Source of the DNA: Paramecium octaurelia
Taxonomy: Eukaryota > Ciliophora > Oligohymenophorea > Peniculida > Parameciidae
DNA: 64,000 nucleotides
Direction of reading: 5' to 3'
Assembly (NCBI GenBank): GCA_905182995.1
Contig: CAJJDP010000139.1
Location: 42,519 to 106,518, forward strand
Position numbers and translations under genes: made by a program. Below are positions 24,672-35,916 of the stretch, piece by piece. Below the pieces are notes generated by a model that saw nothing but the letters and a program-made list of their open reading frames with translations, had not been told where the DNA came from and did no database searches. Numbering within the stretch: position 1 is the first letter of the stretch; each line of letters opens with the position of its first letter.

Positions 24672-27600
24672 ATGTTAAATCAACAAGATTAATTTGAGTT
24701 GGATTTCAATCTATCATATTCGTTGGATTAGAACTAGGATTTTTACAAATTGCCGAATTAAATTTCGTGTAATTTTCAAGGTTAAAGAACAAACTTAAAT
24801 GTAATGTATAACTAAACTTTAGATTGATTCAAAAGTAAAATAATTGCCTCAAGATGTTCAAGACTCCACATAATAAAGTGCCATAGCGTTGTCGCAGTAC
24901 TTAAAGATTTGGGATGTCGATCATCAACAAATTGATTACTTCTATCCATTTTAACTTCCTCCGTCCTCGTTTATGGGGAACTGCCAAATATTTCCTCATA
25001 GGCCCGACTTATTATAGGTTGATCAAGAAATTATGATTAGAACGAATACCATTAAGTGTAGGATCTGAGCAATACATAAATCTCCCAGATTTTCCAGTCG
25101 GGTACATTTGAAATACAATCGATGCAATTTCAAATCCCGTATGTTTGGCAAATATCCTCATTCATAGTCAAAGGTAATTGAATCTTTTGAATAAAGGACG
25201 ACAAAACATTACCAAAAGTTATTTTTCAGATATTGGGATGGCATACCACATTTACAAATTTGAGAAAAACTCAATCTACAATGAGAGAGATAGCATGGGT
25301 AGAGAATGTACTATTCGTTGTTCGATTTACAATATCTTCTCTGTAAGATATGCATTTAAAATAGAAATTAACATTATATCTAAGTTTACTAATTGGATTT
25401 CGAGAAACCTATATAGATATTGACATCCATTAATTAAAAAATTAAATCGAAGCTAAAAGGTAGATTGAATTGAAATAATCGGATTACTACAAGAGATAAC
25501 TATATGAATATTTGTAATTTGAGAACAATGAATAGTCCAGAACTGCTGCAGAAAGTTAGTTGACCAAATTAACGCTCATTTAATCTGAATTCAGAGATCA
25601 TCAACAAGGATTGAAATTATCAATTCAAAATTAATTCGACTATTTAGTTGAGTAATTTGGGCACAATCAAAAATTCGATGACCATGAAGAACAGAAAGAA
25701 TACTTAGATAATATCAACGAATAAATTAAGCTATTAGAAAGAGATTATCTAAAGGAATACGGAATTTAAGTAGATATATAATAGGATGTTAACGAATAAA
25801 TAAATAATGCAACCAGTATAGCTCAAGTCAAGTTTTGGCAAAGTAAGTTGGGTGATGAATTGCCTTTAGTTAGTAACATTAATGAATTGAATGAATGTGG
25901 TCGAGCCTTAAGATACTACCAACAATTATTAGACGTAAGCTCAGTTATTTATTCTTAGAATGAATTGCAGCAATAAATGGAGGAATTTGAAAAGAGATTA
26001 ATTCAAGACCACCCTATACGTGTAAAGTCCTATCATTTTGTTGCTGAATAAAGGGCTCAATATAGAAAGCAGATGAAGACATAACTTAAAGAGAAATATA
26101 GAATCCTATTGGTAGAGGATTTAAAAAAATAAAACATTAAAGAGGTAGAACTATATTTGAACTACCTTCAATAAAAGGCTCAATTAAAATAGGAATTGCA
26201 ATTATTGATTGAAAAGACTGAAAAGGAATCCTAAAGAATTAACATTACAATCTAAGTGTAATAATATCAAAATACTTTAATTAGAACTCGTAGATGTTTC
26301 CCTCCTTATAATATTATCAAAACTGGAGATTACTACAGTTTAGAACGAACGAGGAGTTATTCAGTAGATTCAAGTTTTCCCTTTTGGAAGTTTTATCTGA
26401 TGATAGTGAGATACTTTGCTTGGACAGCCAATGTGACCTTTTGGTTATTCGCAAATGGCATCTCGGGACCTTTGGGAATTAGAGCGTTAGTTTAATGCAA
26501 GTATAATATTTAATCATTCAGTGTTTTCTATCCAGATGTGTAAATTAATGAGAGAACTGGGGTAGTGAGCAGATCAAACTATTCGGTCACTCCAGTAGTG
26601 GTTCAGATGGGTAATGTGTGTAAAGGCATGAGTCGATCAAGAAGAGAATTTGAAGCATCTCCTGACACAGGGTTCTTTGGTAAGAACTGTGCTCGTTTTT
26701 GTAATTACATTGAAGTTTACTTTTTCCGTTTTTTGATTGTTGGAATCCTTGGAGTTTTAATATTTATCCCTGCATTGATTATTGCTAATTTTGTCATCTC
26801 TTTAGTCTTAGCCTTAACAGCTTGGGCTTGGATACCAATTGTATTAATAATCAGGTTCGTATTATATGATTAATAAAATTAGTTATCTATTTTAACTGTT
26901 GATTTTTGATTATGATTGTTCAGAAAGACATCATTGGAATATCTTATCAACACCAATTTGGCTCCCTTTATTTTTTAATACTTTTGATTTCATAGTAAAA
27001 GGTGTCGTAAATTTTATATGGAATTTGCTAATTTGTTTTATCATTCTACCTATAAGCAGCATATTTATGGTTATATTTGGACACTTAAGATATATATTTA
27101 GATCCATATATGACGTTTTAATGATATTGGTATCAAAATATAATAACAGATTAGTTTGTTAAATGTTTAGGTAGAGTTCCTGCCACGGAAAATTGGTTGG
27201 CCTGGAAGGTATCTGGTCCTGGAATATCTAGATAATATTACTTTACAGTAGAGATTTAATTAAATTATGTTAGATAAAAAATGAAGAAGCGTTGATATTG
27301 GTTGCAGGAGAATTAGAAAAGTGCATATTGAAAGAATATCAGAGGAGGGTTGAAGAAGAAATTAATGGTCCTTAAAAGTAAGTATAATCAGTCATGAATA
27401 ACTTTTTCTCTGTTTTTGGGGTAATTGAAATTCTATTTAAAATCTAGGCTTCTTATAGTTTTCATGATAGAGGGTGCGATAAATTGATACAAAGTTTAAA
27501 TTAATAGATCAGTTAGAGAATTTCAATTTTACCAAACATTTCTAATAATATTAGATTTAATGAATCTGAATTAGCCATCATTAGAATGCTTATTAAGCAA

Positions 27601-28078
27601 CTTATTAAAAATTAGATAGCATTGAAGGACATGAAGAATTATATTTGGAAACACTATTAAGTTTAAAAGGGAGATTACAATGAGTTGACATCAGAATTAT
27701 TGAAAAAATGCTTTGGTCATTAGGTTTTATCACCTTTAGAAGATATAGATTTAAGATTTTCATTAGTATTCAATATATATAATAAAACAGTAAACAGATG
27801 AGAATTACAGCATATCAAAAAAGATATCCAAGGCTTTGGAAGGACAAGTAAATTTGAATTAACCAACAAACTTCGTTGTAAAATCAAGTAGTGTTTCAAA
27901 GAAATCAATAATTGTAAAACAGTTTTTAGAGTTTTCTGGAGTAAATATAAATATATATACCTAGACTATCCAAGAAGTATGGGGATGTTAATCTACATAT
28001 CAAAATTGGTCAACATTGTCAGACAAGTCTAAAAGATTTTTCATCAACTATTGTTTAAGGGTTAATTAGGATGCATGA
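24672..28078 (+). CDS. Large coiled-coil, multi-pass membrane protein of unknown family
   Basis: Nine introns of 22-28 nt (24801, 25018, 25174, 25343, 26855, 27130, 27248, 27421 and 27766 are their first bases) give 1061 residues. All three frames are open near 25 kb, so splice sites were chosen by phase and composition. Residues 240-520 are charged and coiled-coil (HQLKNQIEAKRQIELKQ, QKEYLDNINEQIKLLERDYL). Four or five hydrophobic segments follow: KFYLMIVRYFAWTANVTFWL, FFRFLIVGILGVLIFIPALI, AWAWIPIVLIISYLFQLL and FIWNLLICFIILPISSIFMV. The cytoplasmic tail ends SKRFFINYCLRVNQDA. No known domain is recognised; it may be ciliate-specific. The 27-nt intron at 27421 is in frame and open, so its splicing is less certain. 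Confidence 0.75.
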
Positions 28079-28408
28079 ATAAAATGTTATAAAAAAATGT
28101 ATAAAAATTATGAAATTTCTATTTATTTTTTTAGAGCTTATTGTTATTAATCACTTTTTAATTTTTAATTACATTAAATTTAGCATTTCAAATTATCTCT
28201 AAAACAACCATAAAAAATGATTAAGAATTAGTAAGTGGATAGATATATTCGATTTATAAAATTCTATAATTGTGAGATAACCAGAATATAATTTAGTTAT
28301 TTAATTAATCAATAATTATTTTTATTTATATTTATAACCAAAGTGAACTGCAAGTGATGGGAAATGTAAGGATTAAGAAATTATTTGTGTTTCAAATGAA
28401 TAATAAAA
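28079..28408. other. Intergenic between convergent genes
   Basis: AT-rich spacer with no coding frame supported; it should contain both 3' ends. Confidence 0.6.
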
Positions 28409-29372
28409 TCAATAATCATACTTCACCTTTTCTTCCAATTTTGCTCTTTTGGTATTTACTAATCCAATATATTCACACATCTAAATAAATGAGCAGGTTG
28501 GGTTAATCATCCACCATTCATTCTTAGAGGCTCTCCAATCTCTTGGATATTCGTGATGCCAGTTATGCCATCCTTCACCCAAGGTAATCAAAGAGACAAA
28601 GATGTTATCTCTTGGTTCAATTCTTGGATTCCACTTTCTACTTCCATAAAAATGACAGATTGAATTAACACACCTAAATTATTAAATTAAGGAATACCAT
28701 GTTGCATTCAATGTGAAGATGTATTTTCCGAAGCCTAAGAACAAAAGACTGAAGAACCACTTGTCGCTTATTATCAAACCAGTCAAGGTTGGAATGATGA
28801 ATGCCCAAAGGAAAGCCATTTTATAATAATGTCTCTTTTGGAACATCACAACGGAATCGGCTTTCAAATCAGATAAATCGAGCTTCATTCCTTCTTCTAC
28901 CAACTCCTTGCTCTTATTTTTCAATAACCATCCGCAATGAGAGAAAAATATGCCTAATTATGAATTGTGTGGATCCAATGGTGTATCCTTTAATTAAATT
29001 AAGTTCATACACTAAATTTGTGGTGAAGTCTGTGATCTCTGCTCCAATGCCAAATACTTCCTTAGAAACAATTCGAATTCATAAACATCAAGAAAACTCT
29101 AATTGGCCATGATGCTTTATATGATTTATGTGCCCATAATCTGTGAGCTCCACCTGTGATTCCTAATCCTGTAAGGCAATGCCAGATTAAGAAGGCCTAA
29201 ATTTAATGAAAATAGTTACAAGGTAGTATTTATAAAACAATTCTGACTCCAAAAAGAAGCTCCAAATTATACCGATCACACCCAAAACATGACAGTATAA
29301 CAACCATCCTGACTCTATTAGTTTAATATCTTTTTTATCACAGTACTTGACTATGGGCTCAAATATTTACAT
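28409..29372 (-). CDS. Acyl-CoA delta-9 desaturase
   Basis: Two 23-nt introns (29197-29219, 28988-29010) give 305 residues, the usual core size of membrane acyl-CoA desaturases. All three histidine boxes are present: HRLWAHKS, then HRLHHKFSDTPLDPHNS (completed across the second intron), then GEGWHNWHHEYPRDW. Hydrophobic segments sit between them (GWLLYCHVLGVIGIIWSFF; FLWAFIIPTLTGLI). The enzyme inserts the first double bond into stearoyl- or palmitoyl-CoA at the ER, using a diiron centre held by the histidines, with cytochrome b5 as electron donor. No fused cytochrome b5 domain is seen. The start MQIFEPIVKYCDKKD precedes the first membrane helix. Confidence 0.96.
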
Positions 29373-29659
29373 AAATATTATATTTTATTAGATTCTTTAT
29401 TATCCCCCTTGCTTATAAACCAAGGAATGACGTATAATTATTAAAATATTTAGAAAATAATTTATTCCAATAAAAATATAAATCATTGGATAATTATAGC
29501 ATTTTTATTATTATAATAATAGAATTCTCCATCTTAATTACTTTGCCGACTAAATTTAACAATAACCAAAACAAATTTAAGTTGAATAATATTTATCATA
29601 AAATTAGCTAATTTAAGATATTGTTCAATTGCACAATCCTGTTGTCTTCTCCACATTTT
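29373..29659. other. AT-rich intergenic
   Basis: Upstream region of the desaturase gene; no gene seen. Confidence 0.55.
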
Positions 29660-30226
29660 ATGGAACAAACTAGGTTGCAAATATTTGAAATTCACCATAA
29701 CAATATTCAAAAAGTAACTAGAATTTTCATAATTATTAGACGGTAATTGTAAAATATCGATTTACAAGCTAGGATTTTAGATATAACTTATTAAATTTAT
29801 CTTAATGTTGATGAACTTAATCATAAAGGATGGAATGCTAATAAATAGTAAGTTTTTAAGAAACAATAAGACTTATTTGATCATGTATCATATTTTTAAA
29901 TCTTGAAATTATAATAACATTTTAAATATAATTACTATGATAATGGATATACTATGTAGAAATAGAGTCAGATTTTAGTATATAATTAATAGAATATCAA
30001 AATATCAGTTTACAAATCGAATATGTATAAAATCATTATTGAAACCATTAATCTTTTATTATCTAATGTTACAGATGAAATCAGTACTTCCTTTGTATTG
30101 CATCTCTCATACGACCTAACTCTCAACATATTATTAATTAGTCTCTAGGCCTATTAAGATATTCCATTGGATGAGAAGATGCCTGTTTTGATTTTTGAAA
30201 ACAAGTCTTTTTGTTCCTTACCTTGA
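29660..30226 (+). CDS. Uncertain ORF overlapping the kinase 3' end
   Basis: ATG 29660 to TGA 30224-30226 is open for 188 codons. The first half (e.g. TRLQIFEIHHNNIQKVTRIF; LNVDELNHKGWNANKQQ) has a protein-like composition, and an in-frame 30-nt GTAATT...CTAG segment near 29.74 kb could be an intron. The second half lies antisense to the protein kinase gene and is probably a shadow. The true extent, if it is a gene, is unknown. Confidence 0.28.
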
Positions 30227-31018
30227 AAAGGAAACTTCCCATGTAACATCACATATAGTAAGATTCCTAATGACCAGATATCAGCAGGTTTTCCATAATC
30301 AATTTTTAAGATAATCTCTGGGGCCATGTATCTAGTAATTTTAAGAAAGTGATTACGAAGGAGTTCCACAAAATGAAGTAGTTTTATGTTCAATGAACGA
30401 GCTGAAACCGAAGTCAATGAGTTTAATTTTGTTGTCTTTGATCAATATATTTTCCAATTTGATATCCCGATGTATCTACCCTTAGATATATAATAAGTAC
30501 GATGTTTTTAGAATGGCAATAGTCAATAGCTTTAACAACTTAGAGAAAGATATTCTTGGCCTCAGTTTCTGGGATCTATTTATTTGGTTGTTATTTAAGA
30601 TATGCTCTTAATGACAATGGACCAACATATTCCATAACTAATTGCACTTGGGTCTGAATATTAAAAGATATACATCAGTGTAAATTACGTCAAGCAACTG
30701 AACAATGTTGGGATGTTACAATGATGACAGAATTTAAATTTCCTTCCTTATGTATTCTTTTTTTGAAATAATTTTTATCCTTTCGTAAATCTTTATTGCT
30801 ACTTGCTATCCATTTAATAAATTTAAGCCCACCTTAACAATTCCGTAACTGCCTTATCCAATCTGTTCTTGTATAAGGTAGTTTTGTATGTTATTTGAGA
30901 AATGCTATGAAGGTATTGTATATCCACCTGCAGTTTATGGTCTTCTTTTTTTTCTAGATGTTCTATTTAATTAACTATTAGCCAATTCTTGTAGCAACTC
31001 AATTGATTTGTTATCCAT
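30005..31018 (-). CDS. Ser/Thr protein kinase (CAMK/SNF1-like)
   Basis: Four introns (30654-30673, 30476-30500, 30332-30356, 30053-30072) give 307 residues. After a short basic leader the kinase domain starts near residue 45. It has the glycine loop [11 protein letters not shown], the ATP lysine in VAIKIY, the catalytic [13 protein letters not shown] in [11 protein letters not shown], and [13 protein letters not shown] (APE). Subdomains IX-XI follow: [20 protein letters not shown] and [17 protein letters not shown]. The catalytic Lys, Asp (HRD) and DFG Asp are all present, so it should be active. The domain nearly fills the protein, and no calmodulin-binding or KA1 tail is seen. The substrate is unknown. 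The splice before the last exon is the least certain. Confidence 0.92.
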
Positions 31019-31709
31019 TTCTTAACTGATTAATGGTTATTAATTTCTCTTGATGGGACTTCTGATTCGAATTACTGTTGATCTATTTGTTGGTTGTGTT
31101 ACAATTATTGTTGGTGGTTTATAGGATGCTTTGGGAGAGGGTTTGGTTTGGAAAAAACTTTTTAAAGGCTTCGTGTTTTATTATCTTGGGGATAAAATTT
31201 TTGGTGATTATAATCTCTTTTTGGGTATGAAATTTCTCCTTCTTAAATCTTAACTTGGTTTTTATTAAGTATTTGAAATGGCAGTAAGAAGAGGTTACGG
31301 ATTTTAAAATTATCCAAAGTAAATCCCATTCGAAATTACCTAAGAGGAACGAGTAGTTTTGTTTTGAGAAGATAACCTTTTCATTAAAAATTAATATTAA
31401 ATATATTATTGCTTTAGACTTAATCACACCCACTAAAGCAGAAATGACTTATATATATATCCAATTCATTAAGAACACTTTAGACTAGGCATTCATTATT
31501 TAAAAACCTATTGTAATCATGAACATTATTCCATTAATAAATTCCTAAGTTTGAAATTAAGAGTTTAAGAAAACTCAAGTTTTTACTTACTTAATTTAGA
31601 TCCGAAGAATTCGATTTCTTTATAATACAGACAATGATTGGCTATCAAATCTATAGGAACTAAATAATATTGTGTGTGTTTTTTATTCATATTATATATT
31701 TCATCCTCT
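31019..31709. other. Upstream region of the kinase gene, no supported gene
   Basis: A minus frame runs from about 31433 into the kinase start region, but it begins with GTG and is hydrophobic then basic. An extra upstream kinase exon is possible but unproved. The rest is AT-rich. Confidence 0.5.
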
Positions 31710-31971
31710 TCAGTCCTCTGCTGTCATTTCTTGAAGTATGTCCTAAATCGTAACACCAGGGTCCTGCTCTTTGCGAACTTTCATCTATGCTTCTGCATGT
31801 ATCAAGAAATCCTTCAATTTAAGCAATTCAGTATCATTGTCTTATCCAGTGTATTATGTTATTGGATAGGCATTCTCAGAATTGGCTTGAATGAATTTCT
31901 AAATTTATACCTGAACATTAATCTTCATCATAATCCACGAATATCACATTATGAGGATTAGATGTTGTCAT
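31710..31971 (-). CDS. Small uncharacterised acidic protein
   Basis: One 25-nt intron (31886-31910) joins two exons into 78 residues starting MTTSNPHNVIFVDYDEDQ. The C-terminal half is charged and probably helical (ELLKLKDFLIHAEAQMKVRK, then VTIQDILQEMTAED). It has no membrane segment or signal peptide. The well-placed splice, which removes an in-frame TGA problem, supports it as a real gene. Confidence 0.65.
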
Positions 31972-32483
31972 ATTAATTTCCTTTCTGATTTTATTGCGAG
32001 ATTGTACACATGACTATGTGAAAAATAAAATTTACTTTTATCTGTAAAAATTGTGCTTTAATTTGATGCAAAATCGATCTATTATTGGAACAGCAAAGTC
32101 CTATATTTGAGTCGTATAGATGCTCACATCATAAATCTAGGACACACTCAATAAAAATTGATCCAGATATGGTCTATGTTTAATATAAAAATCCTGGGTG
32201 ACTCCTGAAAGATACCTAGAGAGAAATATGATGAGAATATTACTTGATATTGATTTTATCCCATCCTTGAATTGGACTATGACTAGTACAAACGAGAGTC
32301 CCTTCCAATCCTATCAATAATCTCAATCTCCCGGTGTAAAAAGAATTGGATCTCGGAATTTAGTGATAACCTCTGAGTTCTAACCTCGGTTTCGGTCTCA
32401 ACCTTTTACGTAGAAGCGTAAAAGTCTTATCAATGAATTAGCAGAGCCATGCTAAAATTTTTATGAACATAATTTAATTAATA
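31972..32483. other. Non-coding stretch with less AT-rich, structured part
   Basis: No frame with protein-like composition is seen. The part from about 32270 to 32460 is noticeably richer in G and C than its surroundings and includes two perfect short inverted repeats (separate entry). It separates two divergent genes. Confidence 0.55.
32403..32455. other. Pair of perfect hairpins, possible structured RNA
   Basis: Hairpin 1 (32403-32424) has 8-bp arms CTTTTACG/CGTAAAAG around a 6-nt loop. Hairpin 2 (32438-32455) has 6-bp arms TTAGCA/TGCTAA. A T-run preceded by AA (32455-32462) follows, like an Sm-type site. I could not match U1, U2, U4, U5, U6, SRP, RNase P or telomerase RNA. It could be a small RNA gene or promoter structure. 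Confidence 0.35.
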
Positions 32484-32849
32484 ATGTCATAAACAGAACT
32501 CATAGAACTACACGAATCCATTCAAGTTTAAAACAAACTCAAACCAATTTTAAAATATAACAACAACACCTATTTAACCACTAACCCCAGAATGGATGCA
32601 GCTGGCAATCACATTATTAAAGGAGGTAATCACAAGATTTCCTTCTTGCCGATCTCGAATGAACAATCTCTCAACGTTGTCACTTCCAGCAATATTCGAA
32701 TCTAGAGTGAGTCTTCCGAATCTGATTAAGAAATTAATGAAAGTAACTCTACCTTACATAAGAAACCCTTTCTAAATTTAAAAGGAAAAAACTGTCAACA
32801 AACCTCACCACTCACTGTAAATGAATCAAACTGTTGTATAATATTTTGA
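32484..32849 (+). CDS. Small uncharacterised Ser/Asn-rich protein
   Basis: A single exon from ATG 32484 to TGA 32847-32849 encodes 121 residues beginning MSQTELIELHESIQVQNKL. A polar middle (GGNHKISFLPISNEQSLN, then SSESDQEINESNSTL) leads to a Cys-containing C-terminus, NESNCCIIF. The CC-plus-hydrophobic end could be lipidated, though it is not a standard CAAX box. Its stop lies 15 bp from the stop of the convergent gene. Confidence 0.7.
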
Positions 32850-32864
32850 TATGATAATTCTTAT

Positions 32865-34389
32865 TCATTTTTATGTTATTTAGAACTTATTCCTCAAGAT
32901 CCTTTAAATAAGATTCAATTAATCCTCTGTCACCTTATTATGACTGACATACGATCTCAACACTACTAAAATTTACTAAACCTATGGTAGATCTTCAATT
33001 ATAACTTTCTCCCAAAGGATCTAATTATAAAATATTATTTTACTTATAAAGCTTCATTCTACAGATTATATAATTTTGTGATTTATAATGCGGAATTAAT
33101 TTTAATACTATTATTAATCTAAATTGTTTTAATGGTAATATCTTTTGTTTTTTGTCTCATTTCCAAAACCATCGGCTGCAAATCTTTGAAAGTACTCTCA
33201 GTTTTCAATAACAAGGAGTATAGTTCTGATAGATTGTTAATGTTGAAACTTTCAATAGTGTATTTTATATTGGAAATAAAAAGTTCGCTTAGTTCTTGAC
33301 CTAAAGTTAAAATGAATGGTAACTTTATAAATATTTAAGATTAGCAGTTTAAAACATTATATAATAATTATTATTCATTTGTAGTTCATTGGTTTTGACA
33401 TATTATTTTAAGCAATTAATCTAAATATCAATAGGTATAAGTTGATCCAATTCGCTAATCATCTAAAATATTACAAGATCATTGTTTACTTAAATAATTT
33501 CAAGAGGTGTAAGTTTAAGGATAATTCTTTAATATAACTGCGAAATATCAACCTTATTCTTGACTGAAACATTCCTATATTTGCATGCTCTGATGAATTA
33601 AATAAATGCTAGAAATCGTTTAAATTCCAAAGATTCCTCACTTGATTACTTGTTGATTTCTTTGTAAATGTCATCTAAGTTTAAGCAATGTAATTAGGGA
33701 TCAATTTTTGATGATGATGCATTGCTTTTATTTCCATAAATAATCTCATTCAATTTGGTTTTGGTTTCTTCTCTATGAGAGATTAATGAAATCCAATTAT
33801 GAATCAGATTGCTGTAAAATAATTGCAGATAAACAATGATTTCATCGTAATTGTTGAACTCTGTAATGGATGATAGGGATTTCAACCTCTCCAATATCGG
33901 TTGAAGCATAACCTTGCTATTTTCTAAAATAATTAATAGAGACTTCATCTGATTTAGATTATCCAAATTTTACTAATTTAAGAACAATTGAATCAATAAA
34001 GTCTTAGTATTTTCTGTTGATATGTGGAATATCTTTTCTATAAGCGAGGATATTTGTTTGTCTGTCAAAGTTTTTGATAATTTTCTTATTCTGTTTTCAA
34101 ATTGCAATTTTGCTCTCAAAGTTAACAATTGATGATGTCTAGATATTAGAAATCCCATTTTCGTTAAATCTTCATTATCAATATGGTTCAACCACTTTGA
34201 AAATTGTACCTCCGTCTTTTCCCAAAGCTGATTATCCATTAGGTTGATGGATGACAATTTCCAAATGTCAACTATTGAAGCCTTGAAGGGTTGCTATTCG
34301 ATTTTTTACGAGATGGTATTGTAAATTTATAAACTCTCTTTGTTGATGACTTGGCAAAACCTAAATCTCAAACACAATTATCTAAGCAT
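32865..34389 (-). CDS. Uncharacterised helical protein, probable mitochondrial
   Basis: Two 23-nt introns (33301-33323, 33021-33043) give 492 residues. The start MLRQLCLRFRFCQVINK is basic and free of acidic residues, as in a mitochondrial presequence. The rest is long, helical and Leu-rich, with repeat-like segments such as MKSLLIILENSKVMLQPIL and KLTPLEIIQVNNDLVIFQ. This recalls helical-hairpin organellar RNA-binding families, but I cannot assign one. The C-terminus after the last intron, ILWEKVIIEDLPQVQQILV, fixes the splice. A downstream ATG at 34239 is an alternative start. Confidence 0.72.
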
Positions 34390-34407
34390 TTTAATTTATA
34401 ATAATTT
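34390..34407. promoter_or_regulatory. 18-bp divergent intergenic segment
   Basis: Only 18 bp of pure A/T-rich sequence separate the two divergent start codons at 34389 and 34408. If both starts are right, the 5' untranslated regions and promoter elements must overlap the partner coding sequence. No named motif is seen. Confidence 0.3.
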
Positions 34408-34863
34408 ATGAATACTAACAAATTGAGGATAAGTAAGTCCTTAACCAGATAGCGACAATCTCCTATTCCATCATTAGAACCAAAATTATACGTTGGTCCA
34501 CCAGTAAGTTAATCGCCCCCTTAAAAAGCTATGCATCAAATGACGTTTTATTAAAGATTGAGGTTATATTATAAATCTCAAAACACTTTAACTCCGAAAC
34601 CATGGAACTCTCCTTTGGATGAACAAAGAACAATTTTAAGATTAATTTCAGTACATGACGTAATTAAGTCGAAAAAGAAGGAATTATAAACTAGAGTCTC
34701 TAAAAATGTTTAGATTCAAACGAGCACTCATAAACGATTCGTGACTGATATGCCCAAAATCTAGCCCGATGCTCTTACTAAGAAAATTAGATTAAATTTT
34801 AAATCACCCATCCATGTGTTGAATAAAACCAATTCTTTTGGTCCTTGGGATTCTCCTTTATGA
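34408..34863 (+). CDS. Small basic uncharacterised protein
   Basis: A single exon encodes 151 residues from ATG 34408 to TGA 34861-34863. It is basic (start MNTNKLRISKSLTRQRQSP) and rich in Pro, Ser and Lys. Two similar segments end in PWNSPL and PWDSPL (YKSQNTLTPKPWNSPLDE; LNKTNSFGPWDSPL), suggesting a short internal repeat motif. There is no membrane segment. Function unknown; short basic proteins of this type are often microtubule-associated. Confidence 0.72.
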
Positions 34864-34933
34864 ATTGTAAATTATTTATTTTGCAATTGTATTTAATTAT
34901 AGACAACATATATTCATTTATTATCAATTATTC

Positions 34934-35230
34934 TCAGAAATATATTGGCAAAGTCTGGGCTTTCTCAATATTTGAAGGACTACTTGATAATTTCGATTAT
35001 CGTCTTCTCTAAACTAGCTAATTGGTATCAGGCCCTTTCAAAACTGGAACTTTTGAGAAAGAAGCTCTTTCAGTTGGGACAATGTAAAAAGCCTACCCAC
35101 TGCCATCAGTATATTGTTTCTTTAAAATAGATTCCATATTGGAATTGTGAGACTTGAATTTCAAGGTTTTTGGTTTAATAAGGATCACAGATTGATCATC
35201 ATCTGCTGTTAAGCTTTAGGAACATCCCAT
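34934..35230 (-). CDS. Small N-terminally acylated protein candidate
   Basis: A single exon encodes 98 residues starting MGCSQSLTADDDQS. Met-Gly-Cys-Ser is a textbook N-myristoylation plus palmitoylation signal, so the protein is probably tethered to the cytoplasmic face of a membrane. The remainder is basic and Ser-rich (NQLVQRRRQSKLSSSPS) with likely phosphorylation sites. No domain is recognised. The stop is 71 bp from the convergent gene end. Confidence 0.75.
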
Positions 35231-35602
35231 GTAGATTAATTATTTATTTTTATTAAAAATATTAAAGTACTGCTCCTCTATAAGTATTAAGCTAAGAATT
35301 CAGTCAGTTATATCTGTCTAACTGTATTCAGCAAGTACTTAATTCATCCGAATGCAAATAACATCAATAAATAATATATTCAGTAAAATTAAATGTCATG
35401 GTATTTAACCTCTACTTCTCATGTTAATAAAATTACATAACTGTTCTCAAATTAAATAAACATTCATAATTATTTTTAGAAGCTCAAACAAGTAAGTTAT
35501 TGGATATTGTTATTAGAATTCAATTTCATCTAACAATTAGAATATGATAACAATTTTATAGATATAGTTCACTATTAAAATTCACCATTATTTTATAAAC
35601 TG

Positions 35603-35635
35603 AAACCATTTTAAAACCATTTTAAAACCATTTTT
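35603..35635. repeat. Short tandem repeat
   Basis: About three tandem copies of a unit close to AAACCATTTT, in AT-rich non-coding DNA. Confidence 0.7.
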
Positions 35636-35916
35636 ATGTAGGACTTCATTTGGATTCATTAAAAAAATATGTATAAACTATTATTAAAATATTGATATTT
35701 ATTTTAAAGTAAACATTTGGGTTATTTTATCAAGGAAATTTTATTATTAAAGAAAACCTTTTTTTACATATTCCAATTAAGAGAATCCACTCTCATCTTT
35801 AAAAATATTGTTTTAATATAACATAAGATGGATGCTTGCATGTTGTTGAAGCAACTATTTATAAAGTAGTAAATTGATTTATTACCCTTAAACAACTATG
35901 CTGTATCGATGATTTA

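Noticed and set aside
31119..31433. Minus-strand frame upstream of the kinase
   Set aside because: It begins with GTG and cannot be joined to the kinase frame by a convincing short intron.
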